Shown piece after piece: positions 20,893 to 31,268 of a DNA stretch of 64,000 nucleotides; the first letter of the stretch is position 1; every line of letters begins with the position of its first letter. This DNA comes from Exobasidium rhododendri (taxonomy: Eukaryota; Basidiomycota; Exobasidiomycetes; Exobasidiales; Exobasidiaceae), in NCBI GenBank assembly GCA_026210745.1, contig CP110630.1:1-64000 (forward strand), in the 5' to 3' direction. The translations under genes were made by a program, and so were the position numbers. The notes beneath the pieces are model-generated. The model was not told where the DNA came from. It saw only the letters and a program-made list of their open reading frames with translations, and did not search any database.

Positions 20893-21999
20893 ACGTATCG
20901 GCGTCGTTGCAAATTGTATCTTCCTAATCCAAATATAATGTGCAAACGACTTAGCTATACAGAGTATGGTTCGTTTGACAATTCTGAGAAAGTCTCTCAT
21001 GGCCGTGCTGATGTGACATTGTACAGTATACTAGGCATAGAGAGGGTGAAATGAGTGCGGGGCAAAAGGTGGTGCAGAGGGACCGGCCTTCTCTACACAA
21101 CCTTTCACTGAAGTATAAATCAGAAGAGGAAGAGGGGTGGAAAGTCGCTTCCACTGTTCTAATCACCCTGAATTCGATTGCAATTTTCATATTGCGCGCG
21201 CCCTGACCTCATTATGATCGTCATGAATTGCAAATTACGCATCTTCTAGATTGAAATATCGTTCAAATGGTGCGCACCCTAATATTTACATCTGTGTTCA
21301 CCGATTGTCGCCCTTACGTCCTAGACTTTAGTAGGTTCGAGCGTTATGATTGCAGTCAGGAAGTACTTCAGAACCTAGCGCACGTTCAGAGAAGCTTCGA
21401 GGATAATCATAATCTCATTATGGATGTGTAGGGACGTTGGTCTGAAACAGTTGGAGACTACATCGCCCCCATTGCTTGTTTTCATTCGCCTGAGTAGCTG
21501 AACGACGATGTCTTTGCCCAGGTTGACGATTGTGTCATGGGAGCACAACTTCGGTGTGAGGGCAGAAATGAAGACAAAGAGAGACATTTCTCCTATCATC
21601 TGCCTCGACATCTTTTGTCTTTCCCTCCATTGTTGCAATAATCGGCAGATTCATCACTCTCAACGGGACAAGAGGTGTTGGTGGAGGGTGACAAAGTGAT
21701 GAAAAGCGCAATGATAGAAGAGACTCTGCTTTGGACGTGTCTGGCATAAAGTCAGTTTAAGCTTTAGCGCATCCCTACGCTTGAAGTCATCATCAGCTTG
21801 TTATGGAGCTCTTCGATAATTACGAAGCGTGAAGAATAGGCTTTTCCGCCGTTGAATCACAAACTTGCTCTTCTCTTGATGAGAGTACATTCATACTTCA
21901 CATGATTCGAATAATCGTTTCCGACGATTGTGCACTGGATTCCGTGTTCCCGTAAACCCCCTCTATACCAGCTGATGAAGAAAGTTTCTGCGAAGGTGC
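20893..21999. other. Intergenic region, no gene called
   Basis: About 1.1 kb between the transferase and the 3' end of the next minus-strand gene. A minus-strand 87-codon frame (21375-21638) reads like protein but matches nothing I know, so it is left uncalled. Confidence 0.4.
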
Positions 22000-23046
22000 T
22001 TACGTCAGCGACGGTCGAAGTGGACCAAGCTGCGAGATAAGTCTTATTCCAGGCGGCGCACCCATCACATCGAAAATACGATTCACCATGCAGGATGCTG
22101 AGGTGTGTACCCCATCGGCACGGTCGATTCGAATTTTGGAGGGTGGCCTTCCGTCGACGTTCCACGTCATATTTTCGCTCTCGCCTTCCGCCAGAAGACG
22201 CAATTCAATGTGTGCGCTCGACGTGGGTCCTTCTATGGTCTCTACCGAAGCGATGATGCGAAGGCCAAGAGAAGTGCCAGGCTCCAGAAATCTGTTGAGA
22301 ATGCGACACCACACCGGTCGATCAGAAAGTACTGGCTCACGCCGCTCCGTCACACTCTTGATAGTAAAGCCAAGTGCGTGCATTACGTGCGCTGGTATGC
22401 CCTTGTACAGCTCTCCTAGTTGACCAGGCACCTCGATCACCTTTTCAGTAAATTCGGCTTGCGTCATGTCGACGCCATAGGCACGCATCATGCGTTCATT
22501 TGCCAGTTCTGCGTTTGTCAAACTACGATGTGTGAGGGAGTGGAGTTCAGTGCACGGCCCTGCAATCAGCAACCCCGCCCAAATGCGCGAAAAGTCCCAG
22601 ATGCCAGTACCAGTGAACGTGACGGCATTTATCTTGGCTAGGGCATCGATTTTGGCAGCTAAAACGGGATCGGCTCCTTGTGGGAAGTAGGATTCTGAGC
22701 CGTGGCAGATGACGTTGATGCCGGCTCCCAGGAGGCGCTCATATGCTGCAAAATTAAGATGGAGTCTCTCCGTCTGGACTACCAGTGCAATGTCTGCATC
22801 TATTGCTCCGTAGTTGGTGCTTTCACAGTCTTGTACAATGACTCCCAAGGCTTTGTTTAGCCCAGCAAGTTGACCTAGATCCTCACCAACTTTGGGGCCT
22901 GCTCGGTTCACTGCCGCAATGATTGGCCAGCCTTTCTTCACGAGTATGCGTACAGCCTCCAGCCCATAGTAGCCGACGCCATAGATCATGACCCTGGGCC
23001 TGGGACCTGCTTGATCCTCTGTAGCGGTACTTTGGACGGCACTCAT
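22000..23046 (-). CDS. Dihydrodipicolinate-reductase-like NAD(P)-binding oxidoreductase
   Basis: 348 aa, single exon. The N-terminus has a Rossmann dinucleotide motif (VMIYGVGYYGLEAVRIL). The body (LVVQTERLHLNFAAYERLL, GINVICHGSESYFPQG, GTGIWDFSRIWAGLL) follows the DapB-like fold seen in 2,4-diaminopentanoate dehydrogenase and related reductases. Such enzymes act on amines or imines with NAD(P)H. The ATG at 23046 leaves a short polar leader. No clear pathway partner is adjacent, although the imine-handling RidA gene lies 14 kb away. Exact substrate unknown. Confidence 0.75.
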   Translation of the reverse strand: MSAVQSTATEDQAGPRPRVMIYGVGYYGLEAVRILVKKGWPIIAAVNRAGPKVGEDLGQLAGLNKALGVIVQDCESTNYGAIDADIALVVQTERLHLNFAAYERLLGAGINVICHGSESYFPQGADPVLAAKIDALAKINAVTFTGTGIWDFSRIWAGLLIAGPCTELHSLTHRSLTNAELANERMMRAYGVDMTQAEFTEKVIEVPGQLGELYKGIPAHVMHALGFTIKSVTERREPVLSDRPVWCRILNRFLEPGTSLGLRIIASVETIEGPTSSAHIELRLLAEGESENMTWNVDGRPPSKIRIDRADGVHTSASCMVNRIFDVMGAPPGIRLISQLGPLRPSLT

Positions 23047-23958
23047 GAAGGCTGAGTTTGATATGATGGATGTCCTGCCGGCGCAATTGGCTTAAGAAGG
23101 TTTCCCGCTAGCTGGAAACATTAAAATCGGTCGTATCTGATACGTGCTCAGGCCCACGTGCGGAGAAGCGCTGTGGTATGCGGCAGGAGGCAGGGTGGCT
23201 CCTTAGAATTATCACTGACCTTGTTGGAGTCAAAGCAGAGGCCAACAGTGTGTTGTACTTCTGTTAAAGACTGATGAGACATGAGATAAAGGTCGTGTTC
23301 TAGAGCAGGATAAAATCCTCAGTCTGAATAGTGTGCATTTCAATGCCATATTACAATTGTACTTTTCTTAGACTTGAGCATTCGTAACCGATGATAGTGC
23401 ACTCCGTTGCAATGTGGCACCTGACTTCGTTTTAATAATCGATCAAGTCCTTGCTAAATATCGGCTAGAAATACGATCAAACTAGGCGAATTGAGAGTGG
23501 TCGGAATCCTCTTTAGAGGAATGACAAAGCACCAAGAAGAGACGGCCATTACGCGACATGCAGGAGCACACACGCCCCCTGCACCGCTCTTCTGTCTCCG
23601 TCGAAAATGAGTACGAGTATCGTAACAGATTAGCTTTCTTCATCTGTAAGCCACACTGTTCCAAGGGGCCACCCCTACATACGTGACTCCGACAGTCGGT
23701 ATATTTTCCTACTGCGCTTCTTCAGACTCAGTTTTTTATCTCCTACACTGCTTGTCGTTTGCTCCGCCTTGCCGCGTATATTGTCTGGCATCTACTCCGC
23801 CATCTTCCGCACCAATTATTGTTTTCCGCCGGAAGAAAAAAGGGGCCACTTTTCTTCATCTTCTTCTTCTTCTTCATCTTTTTTTTCTTCTTCACTCCAT
23901 CACGCCTATCTTACTTCCCTTCATCGCCTCCATTACCTCACTTTGTCAAAGCACCACA
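23047..23958. other. Intergenic region with a CT-rich tract
   Basis: No gene seen. A strong CT tract (about 23846-23900, with repeated TTCTTC) precedes the next start codon, as in many fungal promoters. An upstream in-frame start would add 92 residues to the next gene but crosses this tract, so I treat it as leader. Confidence 0.5.
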
Positions 23959-24414
23959 ATGCGCCTCCTCGCAGTTTTCTCTCTCGTTTTGCCTCTCATC
24001 GCGTGGTCAGCGCACGCCGGCGATTGTGTCGAGTTCAGGAATCCGCCGCCCAGCTACAAGCTGAAGAAAGACGACCCTCACTGGACCATGCCTCTGGCTC
24101 TGATCTGGCAGGGTCGTATCGAGTGGAATGCCAAGAACTACACTTTACTCAATACTGGCGTCAAGCAAGCAAATGAAAAGACGTACCGTTACAGCCTACT
24201 CGCGCAAACAAGAGCACCACCTGCGTTGAACACAATTTCGGCCACTGTATTGGGTAAGAAGGGTGCCGGACAGCAGTTTAAATTCAACTTTGAGAACAAG
24301 GCGGGCACAATGAAGTCATATTGGATGGCCCCGTATACTGGACCGTGCACCGTACCGGCCTCTTGGACGTGGAATGAGCTTACTGGCGTTACGGTGCAGT
24401 CCCGCTACTACTGA
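23959..24414 (+). CDS. Small secreted protein, unknown
   Basis: 151 aa with a clear signal peptide (MRLLAVFSLVLPLIAWSAHA) and likely cleavage after residue 20. The mature part has only two cysteines (in GDCVEF and TGPCTV), which could form one disulphide. It alternates beta-like segments (KTYRYSLLAQT, QQFKFNFENKAG). The ATG at 23959 was chosen because it places the signal peptide at the N-terminus. The order of a LLAQ-type strand, two prolines and an IS-type strand faintly recalls the paired proteins at 27243 and 28195. It may be a host- or environment-facing secreted protein; function unknown. Confidence 0.75.
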   Translation: MRLLAVFSLVLPLIAWSAHAGDCVEFRNPPPSYKLKKDDPHWTMPLALIWQGRIEWNAKNYTLLNTGVKQANEKTYRYSLLAQTRAPPALNTISATVLGKKGAGQQFKFNFENKAGTMKSYWMAPYTGPCTVPASWTWNELTGVTVQSRYY

Positions 24415-24886
24415 ACGTGCTCTTGAACAAAACAAGCTTTGCCGAATGATAGATCCGTCCTTTCCTATTTTGAGATTCATAATGGCAATAATTAGTCTAG
24501 CTAAAAAGCAGTAACATTTACGGCATTATGCAGCAAGACATCTACACGTCTGGACCTCGTATCTCCTTTTGCTGTCTATAGATGCGTCAGAAGGGTATGT
24601 AGCTAAACGTAGTCATCTTCCGCGATCGAAAGGGGTTAGCGAAGGTGGTATGGGTTGTTTTGACAGGAGCTAAGGAGTCCCCTTTCCACAGAGAGGAGTT
24701 TGGCGTAGGTATGCTAATGGTCCGTGCACGTTTCTGGTATCGCCGTAGCATGTCGCGTTCCATCTTTCGAACGCGTACTGCGCATTGGATTTTCATGCAA
24801 TGAGAAGCGAAAAAGATAGTTTAGCGATGGTCGCTAGCGGAACTGAGCACAGTATTTAACCGTCGCGATCTAAGATCTATAATAGG
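24415..24886. other. Intergenic region, no gene seen
   Basis: About 470 bp between a secreted-protein gene and the next reductase, including its promoter. No clear element recognised. Confidence 0.4.
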
Positions 24887-26059
24887 ATGACGATTGTACC
24901 ATACACAGAAAACACCTCACCTCACTCCATCGAGCACAGCGCATTGAGGACAATGTCCACCAATACGGCAGCAGTTCTATTGTCACCGTCATCTCGACTG
25001 ATGTTGCAAAACCGTGGCATTCCCGTGCCCGGATTCCAACAATTGCTGGTGCGAACGGCAGCTGTAGCTATTAATCCCTCGGACTGGATGTTGCAGGAAG
25101 CGGGAAAACATCTACCTTGCATTCTAGGAAGCGACATAGCAGGTGTCGTCGAAGTCGTCGGACCTCAAGAAGAGGACGCGAGCAACTCGCAGCAGCATTC
25201 ATTCCAAGTCGGCGATCGAATTGCTGCCTTTGCTGGAGGCGCATGGTCAGGCAAGCTCGAAGAAGGTGGATTTCAGACGCATGTAATCGTTTCCAGGAGC
25301 TCGACCATACCCTTACCAGCGGATATCTCTCTTGAAAGCGCTTCAACGCTTCCAATGGCGATGGCTACAGCTGCCAGTGCGTTGTGGGTGACTCTACAAC
25401 TGCCCAGGCCTCGCCTTGGTGTAGGTGCGAAAGAGGGCGTGCTGTGTGGTTCTGACTCTACCAAGAAAGCTCGCACCGGTATACTTGTCTACGGAGCCTC
25501 GTCTGCGGTAGGGCTTGCTTGCGTTCAACTGGCAAAGAGCATGGACGTGATAGTGTTTGCGGTGGCCAGTAAGAGGCATCAAGACTATGTCTGCCGCCTC
25601 GGCGCAGATTACTTTCTTGATCGTAGTGACAAAGATCTAGTCGGCTCATTTGTCGAAGCTGTCACTGTGGCAAATCTCTCTGAGCCTCTCAGCATCGGTC
25701 TCGATGCAATCAGTAGTTCGGATTCTCTTCTCACGGCGGTATCGATCTTGGAAGCTTGCACGAGAAATTCACAAAGCGGAAATCCCATGAGACTAGCCAT
25801 CACTCTGGCGTGGCCTGAAGACTTGTTGAGGCCAAGTGGCATCACTATCGAGAGAACAAGTGCGTCCCACTTCCACACCAACGAGGAGAATGCAGCGTGG
25901 CTGTTCAATAAATATATTCCGTCCTGTCTTGTTAGAGGAGTACTACAGCCTGCTCCTCCAGTTCGTATCGTCGGCAACGGCCTCGAGTCCATCAACGAGG
26001 GCCTACGCATGTCAAAGAAAGGTGTGAGCTGCGAGAAGCTGGTAGTGCAGATCTCGTGA
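24887..26059 (+). CDS. Medium-chain dehydrogenase/reductase, zinc-independent
   Basis: 390 aa, single exon. The GroES-like N-terminus has INPSDWMLQEAG and LGSDIAGVVEVVG, followed by FQVGDRIAAFAGG. The NAD(P) domain has GILVYGASSAVGLACVQLAK, and the C-terminus ends SCEKLVVQIS, as in ToxD/enoyl-reductase-like quinone oxidoreductases. No zinc-ligand cysteines are at the usual places. Translation could start at 24887 or at the second ATG (24953, MSTNTAAVLL), which gives the family's usual N-terminus. Two further members of the superfamily occur at 47650 and 60813; they resemble each other more than this one. Substrate unknown; such enzymes reduce activated double bonds. Confidence 0.88.
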   Translation: MTIVPYTENTSPHSIEHSALRTMSTNTAAVLLSPSSRLMLQNRGIPVPGFQQLLVRTAAVAINPSDWMLQEAGKHLPCILGSDIAGVVEVVGPQEEDASNSQQHSFQVGDRIAAFAGGAWSGKLEEGGFQTHVIVSRSSTIPLPADISLESASTLPMAMATAASALWVTLQLPRPRLGVGAKEGVLCGSDSTKKARTGILVYGASSAVGLACVQLAKSMDVIVFAVASKRHQDYVCRLGADYFLDRSDKDLVGSFVEAVTVANLSEPLSIGLDAISSSDSLLTAVSILEACTRNSQSGNPMRLAITLAWPEDLLRPSGITIERTSASHFHTNEENAAWLFNKYIPSCLVRGVLQPAPPVRIVGNGLESINEGLRMSKKGVSCEKLVVQIS

Positions 26060-27242
26060 AATAGATGCGTTGATCCGCGTTCTACTGATAGAGGCAAATT
26101 CCGTACTTTGGGGACAAACGCCGTGGCGCACGATTAAATATACTGCGTGTAGGACTATGCTACTTTCCATAACACGAGATTCCGACGGTTCCTTCACGGC
26201 TCTTAATCTTGACTCTATCTAGAAGATGGATTGGAGAGTACGCAACGTACTATGGGGATGAGGAAGACGCTGATTTGCATCACGGGGGCGCCTCTTGCGT
26301 CACTAAGGAAGGATCGAGCCACGCCAGCAGACTCCAAAAGTGCTCTGAAGAGTAGTCATCCGTGTCAGGAGAGAGACGGAGAGAGGTATCTAACGATGCG
26401 GTAGAGAAGAAGGCGTCGTCCATTGTGTAAGACGAATACTGTACATTTTCGGTCAGCTATGGCGGATCTGGGAAGAACGGCAAGGTGTCGTAGCGTTGAT
26501 TGCCTGGCAATCTTGGATCTCGCAGCAAGTGACTGCAGCATCTTTCTCATGGTGTGTAAGGCAGACGTCACTTCTGACGTTTCCAATATTGAGTCTCAAA
26601 TCCGAGGCCCTGTATACGTCTTGAGAAGGGACATGTGTTTTGCGAGAAGTAAAGAGCATTGGATGACGTTGTACACGAGGAACCACAATCTCGTCGTCGG
26701 CGCAGATTGTATTCTGTGTGGACCTGAAGCAGAAGTTGCGGGAGAGGCGACTGTCAAGGTGTATAGCTCGTCGAGAATTCTGATGCATTCGATGGCGCTG
26801 TTGAGGCAGATGTAGCGAGACGACAGATGACGCTCTTCACATTTCTACGTTGGGTGATGTGCCGCAGAGGAGCTCGGAGCTGACTCCTTCCTTTTACTCG
26901 CATGCCCCGAAGGATAGAGGTATTGTCTGTGAAGTCTTGATGTCATCTAAGGCTGAATGAAAGTGCTGTTCACGAAGGGAGCCTATCCGACAGGTACTGC
27001 AGGCACTTCTAATTGAAGATCGAGTGTAGCGCGAATAGAAAGTGGTATAGTACTTGCATGCTAATCGAAGCCGTAAGAGGAAGGACAATTTGTTTGCGCT
27101 CTCCTTCGCCGCTCCAATTCGTCTTTCCGTTTTGCTCTCGAGGGATGGAGTGGACTACAAAAGAGGCAGGGTCCTCGTACATCATGCTATTGCCAGGCCC
27201 CTCCCTCCCATCAGGCCATCACGTTGGCACGAAAGAGTGATC
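26060..27242. other. Intergenic region, no gene called
   Basis: About 1.2 kb. A plus-strand frame of 130 codons (26423-26815) and opposing minus-strand frames overlap, none with a recognisable motif. The last 150 bp are the promoter and leader of the secreted-protein gene at 27243. Confidence 0.4.
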
Positions 27243-27731
27243 ATGCACAACATCTTCACCGTGAGTCTCTTCCCCGCTCTACTGTTCGTCGTGGCTGCTG
27301 CCCTGGAGCCCGACCTCATCGTTCAATCCAGAAGCGACTGTGTCCCGACCTGCATCACCTCTTTCTTCGAGAATTGCGTCCGAGTACCGAGACAGACGGA
27401 TTGGTCCGATACGTACATGGACAGAAGAGGGGTCTTTTTTGCCGACCAGAAGTTCTTCCCAAACAAAGATGTGAAGAGCCTCGGGAATCCAGAAGATCTT
27501 TTCGCTGCCATCGACAGGAAAGGAACGCTTGCTCTCTTTGCGCCGCATCCAAGGCCGATCCCTGAGAAGGTCTCTTCCGTCTCGTTCATGTTCACGCTGA
27601 AGGACACGGATGCCATCTACTACTTCACCATCTCGGCGGGAAGTAAACAAGCCTGCCGCATGTCGAAAGCCTTTTTTGAGAAAGTCATCTCCATCGAATT
27701 CAGCTCGATCTCGGGCGGAATAACACCGTAG
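27243..27731 (+). CDS. Small secreted protein, paralogue A of a tandem pair
   Basis: 162 aa. The N-terminus from the ATG at 27243 is a signal peptide (MHNIFTVSLFPALLFVVAAA). The mature part has C-PTCI, a third Cys before RVPRQTDWSDTYMD, an AIDRKGTL block, and a C-terminal YYFTISAGSKQAC segment. The same landmarks in the same order are in the next gene (28195), so this is a tandem duplication. Four cysteines suggest two disulphides in an extracellular protein. No known family recognised. Small secreted tandem paralogues near a chromosome end fit an effector-like or fast-evolving role, which is inference. Confidence 0.78.
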   Translation: MHNIFTVSLFPALLFVVAAALEPDLIVQSRSDCVPTCITSFFENCVRVPRQTDWSDTYMDRRGVFFADQKFFPNKDVKSLGNPEDLFAAIDRKGTLALFAPHPRPIPEKVSSVSFMFTLKDTDAIYYFTISAGSKQACRMSKAFFEKVISIEFSSISGGITP

Positions 27732-28194
27732 TGCGACGGTCAGATCACTCGTCATTGCTTTGTGTACGTGATTCTTCCTTGTCCGTGCTCCGTACAGTAG
27801 TCTCTCCATCAATATTATGCTAATGCTGTATCGCTTCTGTCTTTTGTGCACGCTCATCAGAAAGAGATGAAAGGGCGGAGTAGGACGAACATTTCAAGCT
27901 GCGCGCCTCTGCCCCTGTATCGTTCCGGTAGTTAGGCTAAAAGTCAAAAAGGCTGCGAGGATCAGCGGAGGCCCCGAATGACGAGAAGAATTACTCTCTG
28001 TCACACTTTGAAGAGCGAGTTGTTGAAGCCGGCACGTCTCCCCATTCGTACTGCGATGTGAACTCTCCATCGCAAGCCGGGCATGTATATAGAGGATGTG
28101 CGTCGCCTCTGCGCCAGCCAACACACTCCCCGCCGACACAATCACAGTCTTGTCTCACATCCACTCTGTCACTTGTCATCATTCTTTCTACGTC

Positions 28195-28687
28195 ATGCTC
28201 CTCTCACCCACACTGCTCATCGCCACACTGCTTGTCTCCTTGGCTGCCACTGTCCACGCCGACAACACGTTTGTCAGCCAATCCAACGATCCGTGTCGCC
28301 CGACGTGCATCAGCTCTGACTCCAATGACTGCTCCCGAGTGCCACATCAGACAGCCTGGCAGGACAGATACGTCGACACCAACAATTCCTGGTATGTCCC
28401 CGATTGGACGTCTGGAAATGCCAAATTCATAGGCACAGTCAAGGAATTATACGCCTCCATCGACAGCGCAGGTACCCTGATCACGTACGTTCCCAGACCC
28501 AAGGCGGATCCATACGTCCCGCAGAGTGTCACGTTCCGGTTCATAAACAAACGAGATTCCTGAAGTGACGTACTACTTCAACGTCGCCACCGGTAGCAAG
28601 AAAGCCTGCAAGATGCCCAGGGGTGTCTACAGGAGGGTGCGTCGGATAGAGTACAGCGGAGTCAACTACCGCGCAATCAGCACCTAG
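28195..28687 (+). pseudogene. Small secreted protein, paralogue B, frameshifted
   Basis: The signal peptide (MLLSPTLLIATLLVSLAATV) is followed by C-PTCI, RVPHQTAWQDRYVD and an ASIDSAGTL block aligned with paralogue A. The first frame stops at 28561 just after FRFINK. The missing C-terminus (EVTYYFNVATGSKKACKM to a stop at 28685-28687) continues immediately in another frame, so one base is gained or two are lost near 28545-28555. No splice sites explain it. Either the copy is newly broken or there is a sequencing error; if intact it would be about 164 aa, like paralogue A. Confidence 0.75.
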
Positions 28688-29287
28688 CACTGCCCACTTT
28701 CCCTCCTTTTGCTCCTTGTGTTGCGTAAAGATTTAGTGTCTCACTTTTGCACCCATGTATCTTGTGCAATGCATGTGATGATGATGCAAACGTCTTCATG
28801 AATTGGCTACTTCTTCGTCGACTGAGCTCAGTACGGGGACAGGGTTAGGATTAGGGTCAGCCGTATTCTACCTTCCATGAACCTGTCCTTGACCACGCAA
28901 GCGTAATCTTTCCTTTAGTGAACTTAATACTTTAAGTTTAGCTGAAGGGGTTTCTGCAATGACCGACCACGCGGTCAGCTGCTATATGGACCCTTAATTT
29001 ATTCGACTGGACCATATCCTTGTTCCTATCTATATGTGTAAATGCTCGTGTTATTTATATAAGCTCGAAGCTTAGCACCAAACTCTCAAGATCTTTGTGT
29101 CAGTAATCATGGACCACGTCCCGCTTCCAGAGGTTCTGCTCCTTCCTTTATAAGGGTTAAGGTGCCCTCACTTTCTCGTTTCTTACCCCACCCCCCCTTC
29201 TACTTCATCGTCGCCTCTCTTTGCCCGTTCCTCACAAAGACATGAGATTAGGCACAAGAAGACTTGCAATTAACAATACTGGTAGCG
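28688..29287. other. Intergenic region, no gene seen
   Basis: About 600 bp. Contains a short GGGTTAGGATTAGGG patch (about 28842-28856), too small to call an interstitial telomere, and a TTTATAAGG box near 29149 upstream of the next gene. Confidence 0.45.
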
Positions 29288-29920
29288 ATGTCTTGTCCGA
29301 AGCCAAACTTTGCCGCTTCGTGGAACACGATTACAAATGCAGTCGAATATCAGCCAGAGATCATCGAGGACAAGAGAGGAAAATTAGTAAAGCAACCTGA
29401 CAATGCTTACGTAGCAAGGGTGGGTAGAACGCAGCTGTATTTTCTCAGCAGTACCCTATCACTCGAGGAAGCGCTCGAGAAGAAGGAGCAACTGGACAAG
29501 ATTTACTCTGAGCCCACTTGGCGACTGGAGATGGATTTTGACACATTCGACGCTTGGTGGTATGATACGCAGTTGAAGAAGGTCGTTTTCAAGTTCAAGA
29601 ATGAGTACGCCAGAGTATTTTACGCACACCACTTCAACAAAGGTCTAGACACACCCGTACTTCCAGAACATCCTTCGGGTGAGGCAAGGACGGTGAATTA
29701 CGACATGACCCTATACGAAGTCGCCGAGCACGATAAGCCTGAATTGAAAACGAAAGGAGCGAATGAATGTTCATCGTTGAATTGCGCGGACAGTGATGAT
29801 TGCTTCCATCAGAACCCAGTATGCTCTGCTTGTTTGCCTGCTAGGATCGAAGGATTCTATTGCGCAAAGGGCGGTAAACCGGATGCCATGGGATGTGGAG
29901 GAACGCCTAGTAGTTGTTAA
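29288..29920 (+). CDS. Unknown protein with Cys-rich C-terminus
   Basis: 210 aa from the ATG at 29288. The first 150 residues are beta-rich and charged, with no known domain. The last 52 hold eight cysteines in the pattern C-x4-C-x5-C-x6-C-x2-C-x9-C-x10-C-x6-C, typical of a small disulphide-stabilised module. The frame continues upstream for eight codons with a hydrophobic stretch (LQLTILVAMS) but meets a stop before any ATG, so a signal peptide on an unseen upstream exon is possible. Three secreted-protein genes lie just to the left, which supports an extracellular role. Function unknown. Confidence 0.6.
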   Translation: MSCPKPNFAASWNTITNAVEYQPEIIEDKRGKLVKQPDNAYVARVGRTQLYFLSSTLSLEEALEKKEQLDKIYSEPTWRLEMDFDTFDAWWYDTQLKKVVFKFKNEYARVFYAHHFNKGLDTPVLPEHPSGEARTVNYDMTLYEVAEHDKPELKTKGANECSSLNCADSDDCFHQNPVCSACLPARIEGFYCAKGGKPDAMGCGGTPSSC

Positions 29921-30374
29921 GTGAACGAAGCCTTGGGAGATTGAAGAATGACATCACGAGCTTTCTTCAGCTAAGTTTTCAAGCATTCTAGTTGACTTGT
30001 AATTACATCTTGGGCATCATTGAATGCGATTGCGTATGACGGAATCTAGGAGACAGTGAGATTATTGTGCAGCAGTTGCGATGCCATACTCACGTCAATG
30101 TAGATAGACAAGCATATCGAATTAAGATCGGAAAAGGCAGAATATGTATACATGATGAGCGATTATGACTCCGCAGAAATTGTGAGGAATATTTTCTTCA
30201 TCGGGTGACAAAGTATGTGATTATACAGTAGTCACGTTGGATCGCCCCCACTAAATTTGTATGTACCGAAACGCACTGCAGAAGAAATGTGATAAGATCC
30301 CGCTGGCATGATATTTCATAAGATAGACTGCTGAACGAAGAAGAAATCTCTGCAAACGACATGAACACGAGATA
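29921..30374. other. Convergent intergenic region, no gene seen
   Basis: About 450 bp between two converging genes; AT-rich, nothing recognised. Confidence 0.45.
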
Positions 30375-31268
30375 TCAGCTCGGCATCACTTCTTCATCCC
30401 ACTCTCCGTCGAGGAACGCATTGAAGTGCTGCGCAACGAGATGCGCCTGTTGATAGAGGAAGCCGTGGCCTGCCTTTGGGTAGATGTGCAGATGTGCATT
30501 CTCAATGTGCTCGACCAGGTTCCAGCTGTCCACGCTGGGCACGAGTAGATCGTTGTCACCGTTTGCCACAAAGACGGGCATCTTGAGCTCGTGCAGCCGA
30601 GGAAAGGAGTGCGTCGGATTCTCAGTCATAAAGTCAACAAAGGCGTCGATCTGTCGGGCGGCTTCTTTGGTACTCAGAGCGCCGACACGCTCTTCTCCTG
30701 ACGTCTCTATGTTGCGTTCGCTAATCCTGCCCCAGCTGGCCCACGCCGCCTTTTGACCCTGTTCGTCGTTGTTGAAGAAGGAGAGTGCATGGGACTCGGC
30801 GTAATGCTCCTCATCCGAAGAGCTCAAAAACTCAAAGTATTTGGAATCGGGCGTGCCAAGTTGATTATTCACGCTCGCTCTTGTTCCCGCAAAGATGGCC
30901 TTGCGTACGAGTCCAACAGGTGCATTCAGTGCAAACATCTGCGCTACACATCCACCCATGCTGAAGCCAAGCACGTCCACTTGTTTGATGGCGAGAGCTT
31001 GCACGAGAGCGATGCCATTTGCTGCCCAGCCGGCGAACGTGAGAGGAATCTTACCGCCGCTCCTGCCGATGCCCCCGTTATCGAAGAGGAGAACGGGCCT
31101 CTTCTCCGCCAGACGGTTGATCAAGGCGGGATCCCACGTGTCCATGTTGCCTCGGAAGTGGACGAACATGATCAAAGGAACGCCAGTCGAGAGGCCAAAG
31201 CGGCGATAGGCAATTCTCGTGCCATTGGCCTCGATGTACTGCGTGACGGCTGTCTGCTGGGTGGTCAT
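30375..31268 (-). CDS. Alpha/beta hydrolase
   Basis: 297 aa from the ATG at 31268 (MTTQQTAVTQYIEANGTRIA); an upstream ATG at 31463 would add 65 poorly conserved residues. The nucleophile elbow is GFSMGG (S103), the acid is in NGDNDLLVP (D238 or D240) and the histidine is in AGHGF (H268). The HFRG segment after the first core strands and LLFDNGGIGRSGG are typical of the hydrolase subgroup close to bacterial haloperoxidase-like esterases. Single exon. It could act as an esterase or C-C hydrolase; substrate unknown. It neighbours, transcribed in the same direction, the regulator gene at 31829. Confidence 0.88.
   Translation of the reverse strand: MTTQQTAVTQYIEANGTRIAYRRFGLSTGVPLIMFVHFRGNMDTWDPALINRLAEKRPVLLFDNGGIGRSGGKIPLTFAGWAANGIALVQALAIKQVDVLGFSMGGCVAQMFALNAPVGLVRKAIFAGTRASVNNQLGTPDSKYFEFLSSSDEEHYAESHALSFFNNDEQGQKAAWASWGRISERNIETSGEERVGALSTKEAARQIDAFVDFMTENPTHSFPRLHELKMPVFVANGDNDLLVPSVDSWNLVEHIENAHLHIYPKAGHGFLYQQAHLVAQHFNAFLDGEWDEEVMPS

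Noticed and set aside
21375-21638. 87-codon minus-strand frame
   Set aside because: Protein-like composition but no motif or partner exon found; too weak to call.
23683-23958. 92-residue N-terminal extension of the secreted protein at 23959
   Set aside because: It crosses a CT-rich promoter-like tract and would bury a good signal peptide.
26423-26815. 130-codon plus-strand frame
   Set aside because: No motif, overlapped by similar-length antisense frames, and no splice or promoter support.
28842-28856. GGGTTAGGATTAGGG as interstitial telomere
   Set aside because: Only about two imperfect hexamers; expected by chance in a window this size.
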